Notes: generated by a model from the sequence alone, not told the origin. A stretch of 57,717 nt of DNA from Agmasoma carcini (nom. nud.) (GCA_029232285.1 JAOXFI010000027.1:1-57717); one strand, 5' to 3'; counted from the first letter of the stretch, positions 32,284-43,189 are shown. Program-made: numbers and translations.

Positions 32284-33098
32284 TTATTCTAAATCAAATT
32301 TGTGAATGGTATTCTTTAATTGACTTTCACATATATCATATATCATATTACTTTGATTATCATGTAAGTTGTAAAGTAAAAATGCTGATGTCTTTTCAGT
32401 TGCATATAAGTCGTATATAGCTAATACAAAATTATTGTTATTTTCAAGTACAATTCTTACCATTTTTATTATTGAGTAATATGTTTGACAAATATTTGAT
32501 CCTAAAGTTATAAAGAAGCATAATTTTTCGGGCTCAATTGTATTTATTTTTTCAAGATCAATTTTTTTAAATATTGAAAAAATAAAACCTTTAAAAATTT
32601 TAAGTTTTTCTGTGTTCACTTGAACAAAATTATTTATTTTTGCAATTTTGTCATGGCTTAATTCAGTTTTATTTAACTCTAAATTATTTCCAATAAAAAA
32701 ATTTTTCAATTCATTTTCAAAATAAATTTCCAATAAAAAAACCAAATATTTTTGATGAAATTCTATAGTTTCTATATTTATAATTTGTAAAATATTAAAT
32801 ATTAAATATAAATCTAGTGTCCTATTTTTAAATAATTTACAGTCTTTGATTATGTTTTCCAAGCTATTTAAGTTCGTTTTGTCAATTTTTTTTATGTTTT
32901 TTTGATTTAAATCATTTTTATCACTTTTATTTATTAAGCTGATGATTTTATCTTTTTCATCTTGAATTTTATCGTCTGTAATTCTTATATCATTGTAGAT
33001 AAAAATTTCATCTTCATTTTCTTCATCACTATCAGAATAAATTGTAGAGGTGTTAGTCTTTTTTTAAAACCTAATAGTTTAAATAAATTTAATAACAT
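32284..33098 (-). pseudogene. RhoGAP-like gene split by a one-base frameshift in an A tract
   Basis: A long frame without any ATG runs from about 33060 to a stop at 32284 (about 258 codons). Directly upstream, in the neighbouring frame, an ATG at 33098 opens MLLNLFKLLGFKK and reaches a run of seven A (minus strand; T run at 33059-33065). One additional A would join both parts into about 271 codons. Downstream come an acidic Ser/Asp/Glu stretch, Lys-rich linkers, then a helical domain: FHQKYLVFLLEIYFENEL followed by TEKLKIFKGFIFSIFKKI and PEKLCFFITLGSNIC, which tracks the RhoGAP pattern (LLK..L..ELP; L..LL..L..V; M...NLA..FGP.L). No clear arginine finger. Whether this is a pseudogene, a sequencing error or slippage cannot be told here. 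The RhoGAP call is tentative. Confidence 0.55.
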
Positions 33099-33539
33099 AT
33101 CAATTAAACTTTATTTTTTTTTATACATTTTTATCATAACAAATAATAAAATAATTGTTTGTTTAAATATCAAGGAAGTAAAAATTTGTTTATAATCACT
33201 TAGTTATTCATTATTAACTATTTATGCTCTCTGCTACTCTATTTTTCGTTTAATATTTATTAAAACAAATAAACAAGGATTACAACCTTTGTGTTAATCA
33301 TTGTCTGTAAAATCAGCTTATGTCTTTTAAAAATTATATTTTGCATTTATATTAAAAAATTATATTTAAATGGCATACCATAAACCAACAAATTTGTAAT
33401 AAAACATTGTATAATCATCCATATAAGGTTTAAAGTTTTATATACTTCACATTTAAATAAAATTATTATCCTAAGCTGCCAAATATCATTCTTTATATTT
33501 AATTTTTTATCAAAACATAAAATATCACTTAAAGAATCA
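33099..33539. other. No gene seen
   Basis: AT-rich upstream flank of the frameshifted gene; a 77-codon plus-strand frame (32962-33195) is antisense noise across the A tract. Confidence 0.5.
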
Positions 33540-34060
33540 AGGAAGGGTATTAAGTGACATAACAGGTTTTACACTTTTCTAAAAAAGTATAGACCGTCAC
33601 GTAATGCGATTGGAAACAAATCTTATTGGGCTATAACAGGTCAGAGTCTGCCAGGAGGTAAAGCAGAGCCTTAGGATACACAGATAACCTTTTTCATTCT
33701 ATGAACTGATTTGAAGTCGATAGACATCACCTTCTCTTCATTTGAAGGGAAGGTCTATTTCTTAAACATATAAGTTGGTCGATGTGCTTAATAGCACTAA
33801 TCCTAGCTACAACCGTATTCTATATAATGTTGTTTTACTGCCTCTATCTAAAAATGTTTAAAATACCATGTCAATCAAATATTCTACCGCCTTTTAACAA
33901 AGCATGATGAGTGTGTGTATGGTTATTATTCCCATACCTTTTACATTTCATTTTGAGTTAGGATTGTTTGAATAAGAATTTTAACTTGCTGTTCAGTTTT
34001 CATCCTCTTGTAAGTTTATTGATACGTACTCCAAAAAAGTTTGTTTAAAGACCGGAAATA
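33540..34060 (+). repeat. Unclassified dispersed repeat, copy e
   Basis: About 500 bp with the whole block order: GATACACAGATAACCTT, AAGTCGATAGACATCACC, a strong hairpin ACCTTCTCTTCA/TGAAGGGAAGGT at 33739-33766, AACATATAAGTTGG, GCACTAATCCTAGCTACAACC, then TTTTAACAAAGCATGATGAG and CTTGCTGTTCAGTTTTCATCC. It lies 1.3 kb from copy d in opposite orientation. Confidence 0.7.
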
Positions 34061-34820
34061 TTGAATAAAAATATATTCTAATTGTATAAGTAAATAGTAA
34101 TATATTTTGTTTTTAATCTCGCATTTTATATTGACTTTTTTTGATAAATTTGATGATTTTTAATTAAATACGATAGTAATTTTTTTCCTGATAAAACTAT
34201 GAATAAAAACACAAAAAATTACCTTAATAGATAAACATGTTTCTGAATTCTACAAAATTTGAATTTTCAGCTATTTTCTATGGGGTTTCAATGCTTGATA
34301 TCAGTATAAAAAACCTAAAGAGATTTATCGTGCAAATCGTGTATTAAAATACACGAATGATTAAAAAGAAAAATCAATTGATATAAAAATAATTTAAATG
34401 ATCAATAAACCCCCTATGCTACATACCGAAATATTATTAATGAAATTTATCGAATTTAATCGTTTGTGATAAAAGAATACGAAATTTCTTAAAGAAAAAT
34501 CAATTCGGATGTGTCTATCCTTCTTCTAGGCCAAAATTATCAAATAATTAACACCCTAAGAATTTCACAACAGTGCTTTTTTAAGGTAAAACCTATTTTA
34601 TTGATGTTATTATTTTCTGATGAAAGCTTTCATTAACATTTATAATAAGCTCTAAGAGGTAAAAAATGTGTAGTGAAGAAGGAAGGTCAACGCCTATAAA
34701 TGAAACCGTTAAATTTGGCAAGAAAAAATATATGTTTGGGTTGTATGAATATAAATTGTGTTAAATTTTTTTGTTTTAAATAGAAGATTTAATACTTTAT
34801 ATTAAACTTAAATACTGAGC
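34061..34820. other. No gene seen
   Basis: Mixed AT-rich DNA. A segment at 34240-34700 has uneven composition compatible with decayed mobile DNA. No signature is readable before the Tc1 fragment. Confidence 0.4.
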
Positions 34821-34835
34821 AAAATTTAAATCGAA

Positions 34836-34990
34836 ACAGGACAATGATTCAAAGAATAAAAGCAAGATGGTATCAATACTTTTTAAATATATAAACATTG
34901 AGGTGTTAGAATGGCTTTCACAGAGCCAAGACCTCAACCCTATATAACATCTTTATGCCAATTTAATTTTAAAAACTGGTGAAATATAAT
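34836..34990 (+). pseudogene. Tc1/mariner transposase C-terminal relic
   Basis: One frame reads QDND at 34838, then SKMVSILFKYINIEVLEWLSQ and SQDLNPI followed by a stop. This is the second and third catalytic region of a Tc1 transposase (consensus QDN.P.H..... W...SPDLNPIE). The usual Pro after SPxx is kept, and the Glu or Asp of the triad is lost to the stop. Terminal repeats were not found. Confidence 0.75.
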
Positions 34991-36066
34991 CTGATATCAG
35001 CATCTTATATTATAAAACACTTGTAGATTCTATAAGTAACAAAATTAAAGAATTTATAATGGCAAAGAGTTGTCAAGCTTTTTTATATAATAAGTTTGTC
35101 TGGGTTTTTAATTTAAGAATTATTATAATTATCAAAATAGTTTATATAAAATGCGTGCTTTAAAAATGAAAAATATTTCAGATATACTTACGTGATTATA
35201 ATTTAATATTTATTTTGAAGTATTGTAATTAAGATTCTTTGTAGAAAATATTTATCAATTTTGTTTTTTATGTTGGGTGATGAATTAGAATAAACGATTA
35301 GAAGTATGAGCGATTCATATCTTAAGTTATCTTATGGATATGTGATAAAATAAAAAGGTATAGAAATTGTAAAATTCTAAAGACATTGAAGAAATATGAT
35401 CGCAATATTGATGAAGCTTCTAGAAATTGTCAAAAAACTGACCATAAGGTTATTCTAAATACCTTTCTATGATAGCACGGTTTTTTGAATCTTTTAATTA
35501 AAAATTATCTTATTTTGACAATATTACTGCGCTTTTTGTCTAAACGTAATCGAAATTTAATAATTAAATATTCTAATTCTATTAGACTGACAATCATCAA
35601 AATATTTGATAATTTTATTGACAAAATTCCAGAAACCGGTTTTTAGACTTCTAAATTATATTTAATAAGACAAATGTTATTTGATTGTGAGTGTAATATA
35701 TGATTACAAGTCTATTTATCAGAATTTTACCTTATAAGAAAGCTTCGGCTATCATTCCTTTAATTTATAGTTAAGATAAAGGAAAAAATATTTGAAAACC
35801 CAAATTTTTTTAAAAAAACGGCCTTAACTCGTCGAGTGAAGTGAAAAAGATGTTTTCTGAATTCATAATAATTCTTAAGTAATATACGTGATTATTCTTA
35901 TGATTATATTCGCATCTGCTTAACTTGACATCACACCCACTTAAAATTTGTGTTATAATTAATCATGTTCTTCTTTTGTTAGTATTATTAAGAATCGATC
36001 TATTTTGGGATGTGTTTTCTGAGCTTCTGCATTGAGACATTGATGCGATGCTTCTAGAATGATCGT
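34991..36066. other. No gene seen
   Basis: AT-rich. A short block at 35210-35245 (AATTAAGATTCTTTGTAGAAAAT) is shared with the 3' end of the dispersed repeat family. Otherwise nothing. Confidence 0.4.
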
Positions 36067-36316
36067 AAAATTATATTCAATACTTTAATATAACATGACC
36101 CAAATTTAATCTTGTACTAGTGAATTATGTCTAAGTCATTTCCAATAAAATTATATTCAATACTTTGATATAACATGACCCAAATTTAATCTTGTACTAG
36201 TGAATTATGTCTAAGCCATTTCCAATAAAATTATATTCAAAAAACTTAAAAATAAATTAATAATTCAATTTTTACTAAGAAATTATGTCTAAGCCATTTC
36301 CAATAAAATTATAATT
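36067..36316 (+). repeat. Tandem repeat, 80-bp unit
   Basis: The unit beginning AAAATTATATTCAATACTTT at 36067 recurs at 36147 almost identically (one T/A and one T/C difference seen), with a shortened third copy ending at about 36316 (AAATTATGTCTAAGCCATTTCCAATAAAATTATA). Non-coding. Confidence 0.85.
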
Positions 36317-36861
36317 ATTCAATTTTTTCATAATTCTCTAATTCTGATTTGATCTTTACAAACTCAACTACACTTCTTTTATTGGATAAATAATAATAAT
36401 AAAAATTCTTAGAATGTTTTCGCTGCTCATTCTACTATTTTTATTTTATTGATAACTTAAAATGTTAAATATTTCTTTATAGCATTTGGCCGAAATAAAG
36501 GTTGCAACCATAAACAAATGTATTGGGAAAATAAATTTTATATTTTTCAAAGTCGACAACTATATTTTTTGGTTTATAGTTTATAGATTCTTCGATTTTG
36601 ATAAAAACTTTTTTATACTATTTTTTTGTTTTGGTCTTCACAAGAATATGAACGACGACCCAAAATTTACATAAAGGTTTGATTTTATTTGTTATAAGCT
36701 GTGTAAAATAAGAATATTCACTCTTAAATATTCTATCAATAATCAACAGCTGTCCTTTTTGACAAAATTTTAGCTTTAAAGTCTGTATTAAAAATACGAA
36801 TCTTTAACATCAGTTTATGTCGATTCAAATAAAAAAAGTTCTTTAAATTATAATGTATAGA
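36317..36861. other. No gene called
   Basis: A 62-codon plus-strand frame at 36486-36674 begins only at TTG and is rich in Phe; I regard it as chance or relic. AT-rich otherwise. Confidence 0.4.
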
Positions 36862-37023
36862 TTCTGGGATTTCTGGGATTGATGGGATTGATGGGATTTC
36901 TGGTATTGATGGAATTGATGGGATTGATGGTATTGATGGAATTGATGGAATTGATGGGATTTCTGGGATTTCTGGGATTTCTGGGATTTCTGGGATTTCT
37001 GGGATTGATGGTATTGATGGGAT
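36862..37023 (+). repeat. 9-bp minisatellite, G-rich on the plus strand
   Basis: About 18 units alternate between GGGATTTCT and GGGATTGAT types, with one run of five identical GGGATTTCT units. The plus strand carries nearly all the G. The minus strand translates as repeated NPRNPIN-type peptide within a 68-codon open frame, which I attribute to the 9-bp period rather than to selection. Confidence 0.9.
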
Positions 37024-37639
37024 GAAATTTAGAAGTTGCTTTAATCTTATTCAATTACAATATTTGACCTTTGGTAGAACTTCATCATCTGAACAAGTTA
37101 ACTGGTTGTTACTAATGATTCTACAGCAACTCTTTTTAACTTTTATTTTAAAGCTATAATTTCATTCTCTCTAAGTGGCCCATGTTGTAATGAAGCGTAT
37201 GTGAAATAATACTAGCTTTATAAAAATTAATCTTGATCTGCATTTCTTGTTTTTTCAACGCCATTTTGTTGCAGCATTTACCCCAAGTCGATCATAATTA
37301 AATAATTGCAATCAAACATAACAATGTTCCTATTTTTTGTTCTTTTATATATTTTTAATCTTTTGACACAAGGTTTAAAAACTTTCTTAACAAAATCACG
37401 TTGTTCCTATAATTTGTAGTCAAATATCCCCAAGAAGTATCATTTAAACCAATTAACATCAAAATTTTAATAATTTAAGTCAGCATACCTTTATAAATGA
37501 TAGTTTTAGTCATAAATACGAATTCATAAATCTGAAATAAAAAGAAGAAAATGTGTACACACTGCTTTAGGATCTAAAAATTTACGAAAGTTTTATTAAA
37601 TCTTCAATAATAAAGCAATATTATTAATTTTCATACGAG
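37024..37639. other. No gene seen
   Basis: AT-rich spacer. Nothing recognised on either strand. Confidence 0.45.
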
Positions 37640-37830
37640 AAAAATAGACTTGTTTTAAAATAGGGGAATATAGCTGATCTGATACGTTAATATGAGTGGA
37701 GAGATTTTATAATCGAAACAACATTGTATTGTTTTCCTTTTTATACTTTTTAGCTGAACAAGCTTATTGTATGAATAAACCTTTTGTTATTAAATCAGAT
37801 AATTTTCATTTATTTTTAGTAAATAAGTTT
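37640..37830 (+). repeat. Unclassified dispersed repeat, 3' part only (copy j)
   Basis: The segment TTTTTATACTTTTTAGCTGAACAAGCTTATTG followed by ATAAACCTTTTGTTATTAAAT matches 890-945 of copy a (TTTTTTTATACTTTAGACTGAGCAAGC and so on). Confidence 0.5.
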
Positions 37831-37999
37831 TTTTATTTAGAATGATTAATTATACTTTAAAATCAGTATTTTTATGATTTACATAACAACACTATAACAA
37901 AACATAAAATTTACAAATAAAAATTATTGACATGAATTTATATAAAATTTTAGAACAATTTTATTTATTTAATTGGCTCTGTGATGAACTAGATCTCCA

Positions 38000-38170
38000 C
38001 GTGGTAAAATTGAAAGAAACAGCTAACTAAGCTATAATATATTAATCCCATGGTCTATAAGATGGTTTGGGATATAGATAATTAGTTTATAGTCGATATA
38101 TGATAACTCTTCTTTATTATCAAATAAGATCACTTTGAGAATAAAAAAAATAATCTAAGGGTGTTTTTAA
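38000..38170 (+). repeat. Unclassified dispersed repeat, copy f
   Basis: Blocks GATATAGATAATTAG, ATAGTCGATATATGATAACTCTTCTTTATTATC and AAGATCACTTTGAGAAT follow the family order. Its second half is also the outer part of the left arm of the large inverted repeat. Confidence 0.55.
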
Positions 38171-39065
38171 ATCACTAAATTTTGTACATACGTAACCTAC
38201 GTTTGATGTATTTAAGATTATACTTTCAACATCTAAGCTGGATATGACATTCTGCAATTTTACTTATACACGATAATTATCATTGTTTATATTCTTTAAA
38301 TCTTATTGTTGATGTTTCTTGTATTGAACATAAAAAAGTGAAAAAATTACAATCACTATTAATTTGTTAGTTTTTCTTTTATATACATTTTTACTGGGTA
38401 TTATTATATTGGATCAATTAACTTATCTGATTAGAAAATAATAATTTGCCAAATATGCTCTATAATGAATCTAGGCCATCATGTGATGTAGAACTTAACT
38501 TTTTAAACAACAAACTATAACATATTAATAAATATCATAACTAAATGAAGAACCAATGGGATACGTATAAATCATTTTGTTGGCGATAGATATTTTTTCT
38601 TATTGACAAATAAGGCATTTTGGATCTGAAAAAAAACTGGTTGATGTACGTAGAATAAAGTGAATAAAAGGTTTATTGATGAAATATAATTATTTAGGAT
38701 ATGAAAATCTATCCAAATTAAAGGGTAATAATGATTTGAAATATTTTAGCCTTTCATACGAGAATATCAAGACTAATTAATATTTATATATAAAAAGGTT
38801 TAAATCAGACATAATAAGTAAAAAATTAGTGCTAATCAACAATAAAAGTCAAAGAATATAAACAATGATAATTATCGTGTATAAGTAAAATTGCAGAATG
38901 TCATATCCACCTTAGATGTTGAAAGTATAATCTTAAATACATCAAACGTAGGTTACGTATGTACAAAATTTAGTGATTTACAAACACCCTTAGATTATTT
39001 TTTTTATTCTCAAAGTGATCTTATTTGATAATAAAGAAGAGTTATCATATATCGACTATAAACTA
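38083..39065. repeat. Large inverted repeat, 215-bp arms, 553-bp loop
   Basis: The left arm (38083-38297) and the right arm (38851-39065) are reverse complements with only about two substitutions visible (GTGTTTTTAAATC against GTGTTTGTAAATC, and TCTAAGCTGG against TCTAAGGTGG). Weak similarity continues a further 15 bases inward. The loop holds another copy of the dispersed repeat (38500-38650, same orientation as the left arm). The arms are far less diverged than any other repeated DNA here, so the inversion-duplication is recent or maintained by gene conversion. No terminal motif or target duplication is apparent. Confidence 0.9.
38500..38650 (+). repeat. Unclassified dispersed repeat, copy g
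   Basis: Located in the loop of the inverted repeat. Blocks GGGATACGTATAAATCA, GGCGATAGATATTTTTTCTTATTGACAAATAAGGCATTTTGGATC keep the family order. Confidence 0.5.
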
Positions 39066-39368
39066 AATTACCAGTATGAATATAGCTATACATTTTCTAT
39101 CTTCTCTATTTTACTCCTGATATACCCTAACCTATTATAGTCCAATTAGCTATCAATATCTTGCACACGATTGACTCTAGAATTTATTAAATTCTCATAT
39201 GTGGCTCTAGATTCAACACAAATTAAAAATAATAACAAAATTAGACTCTAAACCAATAAAATAAAAGGAATATTAAGTACAAAATTAAATTTTTCATTGA
39301 TCAAAAATTCCAAATTTTGATTATTTGTTTTGATTTTTTACTATAAAAAGAATTATTTTTATTTACAT
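39066..39368. other. Upstream region of the RhoGAP-like repeat protein
   Basis: AT-rich, no motif like CCC near the start at 39369. Confidence 0.45.
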
Positions 39369-40511
39369 ATGTTTGGAAAAGACCAAATTCGCGAATACTC
39401 AAACAATTCTAATATTAGAGGAAGTATAAGAGCTGAACGTCATCTTTTCGGCCCAAATGGGTGTTATCAAGTATCAAATTTATATTTAGAAATAACGATT
39501 TTACTTATTACAATATTCATGAGAATATTAAAAATATTCTTAATTCTTAGAGAATACAATAAAAAGGAACAAATAATAGAGGAATCAAGCTCTACAGGAA
39601 ATATAGAAGAAACAAAGCATATTATAAAGCCTACAAAAGAAAAGTATCAAAGAAAGGAAGAATCAAGCTCTACAGGAAATATAGAAGAAACAAAGCATAT
39701 TATAAAGCCTACAAAAGAAAAGTATCAAAGAAAGAAAGAATCAAGCTCTACAGGAAATATAGAAGAAACAAAGCATATTATAAAGCCTACAAAAGAAAAG
39801 AATCAAACAAAGGAAGAATCAAGCTCTACAGAATATATAGAAGAAACAAAGCATATTATCAAGCCTTTAGAACAAAATAATCAAACAAAGGAAGAATCAA
39901 GCTCTACGGAAGATATGGAAGAAACAAAGCATATTATAAAGCCTACAAAAGAAAAGGTATCAATCAATACTACATTTGAATTAATAGCTACCATCAACGA
40001 AAGACAATCTAGAGGATTAATTCTATATAATTTCAAAAAAGATGTTTATATTGATCGTGAGATACTAAATAAATTTAGGGAAGATAGACTGAATTTCGAT
40101 GAAATTAATATATTTGATTTGGTAAAGATTTTAATGATTTTTATAAAGGAAGATTTACCAATAATCTTTATTGATAAAAAGCTATATAGAAAAATAATAT
40201 GGTGTAAACAAAATAAAAATGGGTTAAACATCATAAATATGTTAAATGATGATGAAATAATTCTATCTAAAATGTTAATTGAGATAAAGTCTTTGTTATA
40301 CAATCTCAAGTCAAAATACTATATAGATTTAAAGAATATAATGAGAAACACTTATGTTGATTTGATTGTTGATTGTGAACCAAAGCCAATATTAGATGAG
40401 TATACAAGAAAAAATATATTCAATAACTCATTAGGATTGTTGAAAAGTAGAAAGAATAATAATATTGACTATATTCAGTGTAGGAAGCGTTTGAATAAAA
40501 TGATTTACTAA
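39369..40511 (+). CDS. Membrane protein with 26-residue repeats and a RhoGAP-like C-terminus
   Basis: The protein has 380 residues from the ATG at 39369; an upstream in-frame TTG is disregarded. Residues 1-37 are polar (about half basic or Asn/Ser), residues 38-61 (LYLEITILLITIFMRILKIF) are one membrane segment, residues 71-196 are five tandem copies of a 26-residue unit EESSSTGNIEETKHIIKPTKEKYQRK, and residues 200-347 form a helical domain. That domain has FDLVKILMIFIKEDLPIIFIDKKLYRKI, matching the RhoGAP stretch LLK.FL.ELP.PL, and later MLIEIKSLLYNLKSKYYIDLKNIMRNTYVDLIVDCEPKP, matching L..LL..L..V....M...NLA..FGP. Where RhoGAPs have the arginine finger (R.SG) this has LYNFK. GAP activity is therefore doubtful; the repeats resemble linkers of host-exposed proteins. 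The gene is real; the domain call is tentative. Confidence 0.6.
   Translation: MFGKDQIREYSNNSNIRGSIRAERHLFGPNGCYQVSNLYLEITILLITIFMRILKIFLILREYNKKEQIIEESSSTGNIEETKHIIKPTKEKYQRKEESSSTGNIEETKHIIKPTKEKYQRKKESSSTGNIEETKHIIKPTKEKNQTKEESSSTEYIEETKHIIKPLEQNNQTKEESSSTEDMEETKHIIKPTKEKVSINTTFELIATINERQSRGLILYNFKKDVYIDREILNKFREDRLNFDEINIFDLVKILMIFIKEDLPIIFIDKKLYRKIIWCKQNKNGLNIINMLNDDEIILSKMLIEIKSLLYNLKSKYYIDLKNIMRNTYVDLIVDCEPKPILDEYTRKNIFNNSLGLLKSRKNNNIDYIQCRKRLNKMIY
39576..39960 (+). repeat. 78-bp coding tandem repeat, five copies
   Basis: The unit encodes EESSSTGNIEETKHIIKPTKEKYQRK. The first three copies are nearly identical at the DNA level, copies four and five carry several substitutions (EYIEETK..PLEQNNQTK and EDMEETK). 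It always keeps the frame. Confidence 0.9.
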
Positions 40512-40899
40512 TGTTTTATTAATGTTTTATTAATATTTGTAAAAATTGATTATAAGTTTAAGATAATTTATCCATATTGTTCAATAGGACAATCACTATA
40601 TCACACAAAGGCTTTCCGTTATCACACCCTTTGCATTCATATAATTTATTTTTTCAAACCCATTGAATAATTTTATTAATAATTCAAATTTTTTTTTTTG
40701 TGGTATTTACCATAAATTTATCCAACTTAAGTATACAAATATAGGATAAAGTGTAAAAACCCCCTTAACAAAAAATGAAATGTTTTGAGATGATTATTTA
40801 GCTTTAAAAGTAAAATGTTTATCACAACGATGGCAGTTAATAGAGTTAAAGATGAATACAACAATATTTAATAATTTATATTTTAATCAATTTTTTTAA
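40512..40899. other. 3' flank, no gene
   Basis: Contains a duplicated TGTTTTATTAA just after the stop and AT-rich spacer up to the next Merlin relic. Confidence 0.45.
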
Positions 40900-41700
40900 A
40901 AATCACCTTCAATAATGCCATCATTTCTGCCAAAAACTTTTATTCTAATAGATTGTAAACCTTTTCTTGCTTTTATACGTGTCTTGACATTTCTCTAATA
41001 TGACTATATATTCTGAGTATGAGTGGAAGCTAAAAGATCAACAAAGTTAACACTGTTATTAACTGTGCGATGAATCAAGCCAAGGCGAGAGTATGATAAC
41101 TATTCATCAGATTAGATCACTGTATTCTCTCTACATACACGACTGATAATAGGTATTAAAATCATTCACTTTTATCAGTAACATGTTCTGTGTATAGTTT
41201 GGTTGGTATTGATGAGGTTTTAGCGATACTTAACATCCATATAACATTATTCTATACTTACTTACATGATTTTCATAAACTGACAATACACCTGTTTCTC
41301 TCAAAATCATCGGATTCACATCAAAACAATCCATAACCTTAAATTCAATTATTCATAAATTTAATTATCGTTTTCTTAGATAATCTGATTAAATTGACAA
41401 CATTGATAATCATTGTATTATTAAACCAAAAATCAATTATTTTTAATATAATAGCTAATGATTTATCAAAAAATATTTTTTTCAAAATTGGTGCGGGGTA
41501 TATTAAAAATTTTTAGAAGCCTTCTTATATACTTTTCTTGTATAATTTAATGTTATACGCGACAGATTAGACATAAATAGAAAGGAGACCCAATATTTAT
41601 TCTTTAATACATTCAAAACTTAAAAATGGCACAATATTTGTTAAAAAAAATTTAGTGGCATGGTATTAAAAAATATGAGGAATTTTGTCCTTAATTTTTT
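40900..41700 (-). pseudogene. Merlin/IS1595-type transposase relic, nearly full length
   Basis: Minus strand: TVNNSVNFVDLLASTHTQNI, stop, then RNVKTRIKARKGLQS, and LAEMM after a shift. Upstream (higher coordinates) the segment through 41690 contains the GTGGCATGGTATTAAAAA block shared with the relic at 6.5-6.8 kb. Numerous stops. Confidence 0.7.
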
Positions 41701-42734
41701 GTCATACCTATTTTCAAAGCCGTATATCATCAAATAATACAATAAAACCAGATCAACTTCTAATTTCGAATCCTATACATTTTTCTCAAATAAGGAAACG
41801 ACTATGAGTCACAAAATCTTTATGAACTCGGACAACTTAGAACAAAATGCTCGAAGTATAAAGGATAAGGAATTGGTTTATTATCCAATGTAACAAGGTT
41901 ATCTTAAAAAATGTCTAAATTGTATCAAAGTTGCTCTTGCCATATTATAGAAATTTTGATAAATTTGATGGTGGTTCAAAAAGACATAAAATTATTCTTT
42001 TTTATGACTGAGATTTATTATAGATCAAGCGAGAGGTAGTATTAAAAACAACCACTAAACTAATTGAGAAGATATTTTTATATTTATCTTATCGTTCAAG
42101 TTGATAAATACATGCTTAACTTTAAAGTTTAGAGTCATAAGTGTAGATCACCATTAAATTAAACTGATGCTATCTTGCATTGTTGAATGTTGTGATAGAA
42201 TTGGTTGAACTATTCAAATGTTTTACTTTATAGCGTAGCTAATATCATTATCTAATTATATATAATCAAGTATGTGCGGGTATTACAATTTCGACTAATG
42301 AGCATAAGTTTGAATAAGAACAATGTTATATATGATAACATATGTCATAAATATATATTCATTAGATTTAATGTTGGTTTCAATCTTTTAAAACGAGCTA
42401 GAACTATAGATAAAGAGGAGAAAGGTATAAAAAACTATTAATGACTTGTTTATATGTGTTATATTGTGTGTATTATTATATTTTATAAATTATTTTTGGT
42501 TGTACAAAAATGATCAGGACTATTTTACTTTGTTTTTTTCATTTATATTTAATTTTTATATATGGTAAAATAGTATTAAAATATACATAAATTTCTTACA
42601 CTCAGCTAAACAAGAGATATTTATTTTGCTAGTAATAAAAAAATTTTATAATCAATTAATTCAATTATAAATGTATGATCTATTCTTATAGATTGATAGG
42701 TAGAAAATAGTGACAAATATTTATTGTTTTTAAT
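41701..42734. other. No gene seen; mixed decayed DNA
   Basis: Fragments such as CATGCTTAACTTTAAAG..AGTCATAAGTGTAG near 42110 resemble sequence at 6490, in line with shared transposon flanks. No frame or signature. Confidence 0.4.
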
Positions 42735-42850
42735 CAAATCATCTCTAATGATGTTAATTTTCATCAAAATTCTTGCTATTTACTTCTATTCTAGTAGTTT
42801 ATAATCTTTTCCTTGTTTTTATATGTGTATTGATCTTTCCTTAATATATA
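42735..42850 (-). pseudogene. Merlin-type relic, C-terminal scrap
   Basis: About 110 bases collinear with the start of the relics at 15.7 and 40.9 kb (TCATCTCTAATGATG, GATTTATAATCTTTTCC..GTTTTTATATGTG). It stops abruptly near 42850. Confidence 0.5.
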
Positions 42851-43189
42851 AGGTTTTCTATCTATATGACCATATAATATAAATTATTTAAAAACAAGAA
42901 TACAAGAAAAGAATTTCAGCAAATATGATGCTAGATAGTCAACAATAGAAATTGCAACAGCCCTATAAAACAGGAGTAGCAATAAGCGTTCTAAACTAAG
43001 TTTAGAAGCCAAAAAGTGATATGTAGTTAGATTTATGAGTGTTGTACTATAACACATAAGTAGGTTTCAAATAAATTCAGTGTAAATTATAATATTTGTG
43101 TTTTTACATGCACTATTGATAGACGACTAAAATAATTTTATTATTCTTTAAAATGGGCTTAAATAGCTTACGAGAGATATAAATTTAAA

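Noticed and set aside
33059..33098. A small intron joining the ATG to the body of the frameshifted gene
   Set aside because: No GT...AG pair of sensible size lies between the start and the open body, and both frames meet precisely at the A run.
36848..37054. 68-codon minus-strand frame of repeated NPRNP/INS peptide
   Set aside because: Follows purely from a 9-bp minisatellite, which keeps any frame open; no start signal.
39330..39368. TTG at 39330 as start of the repeat membrane protein
   Set aside because: Eukaryotic genes here use ATG; the first ATG at 39369 keeps all recognisable parts.
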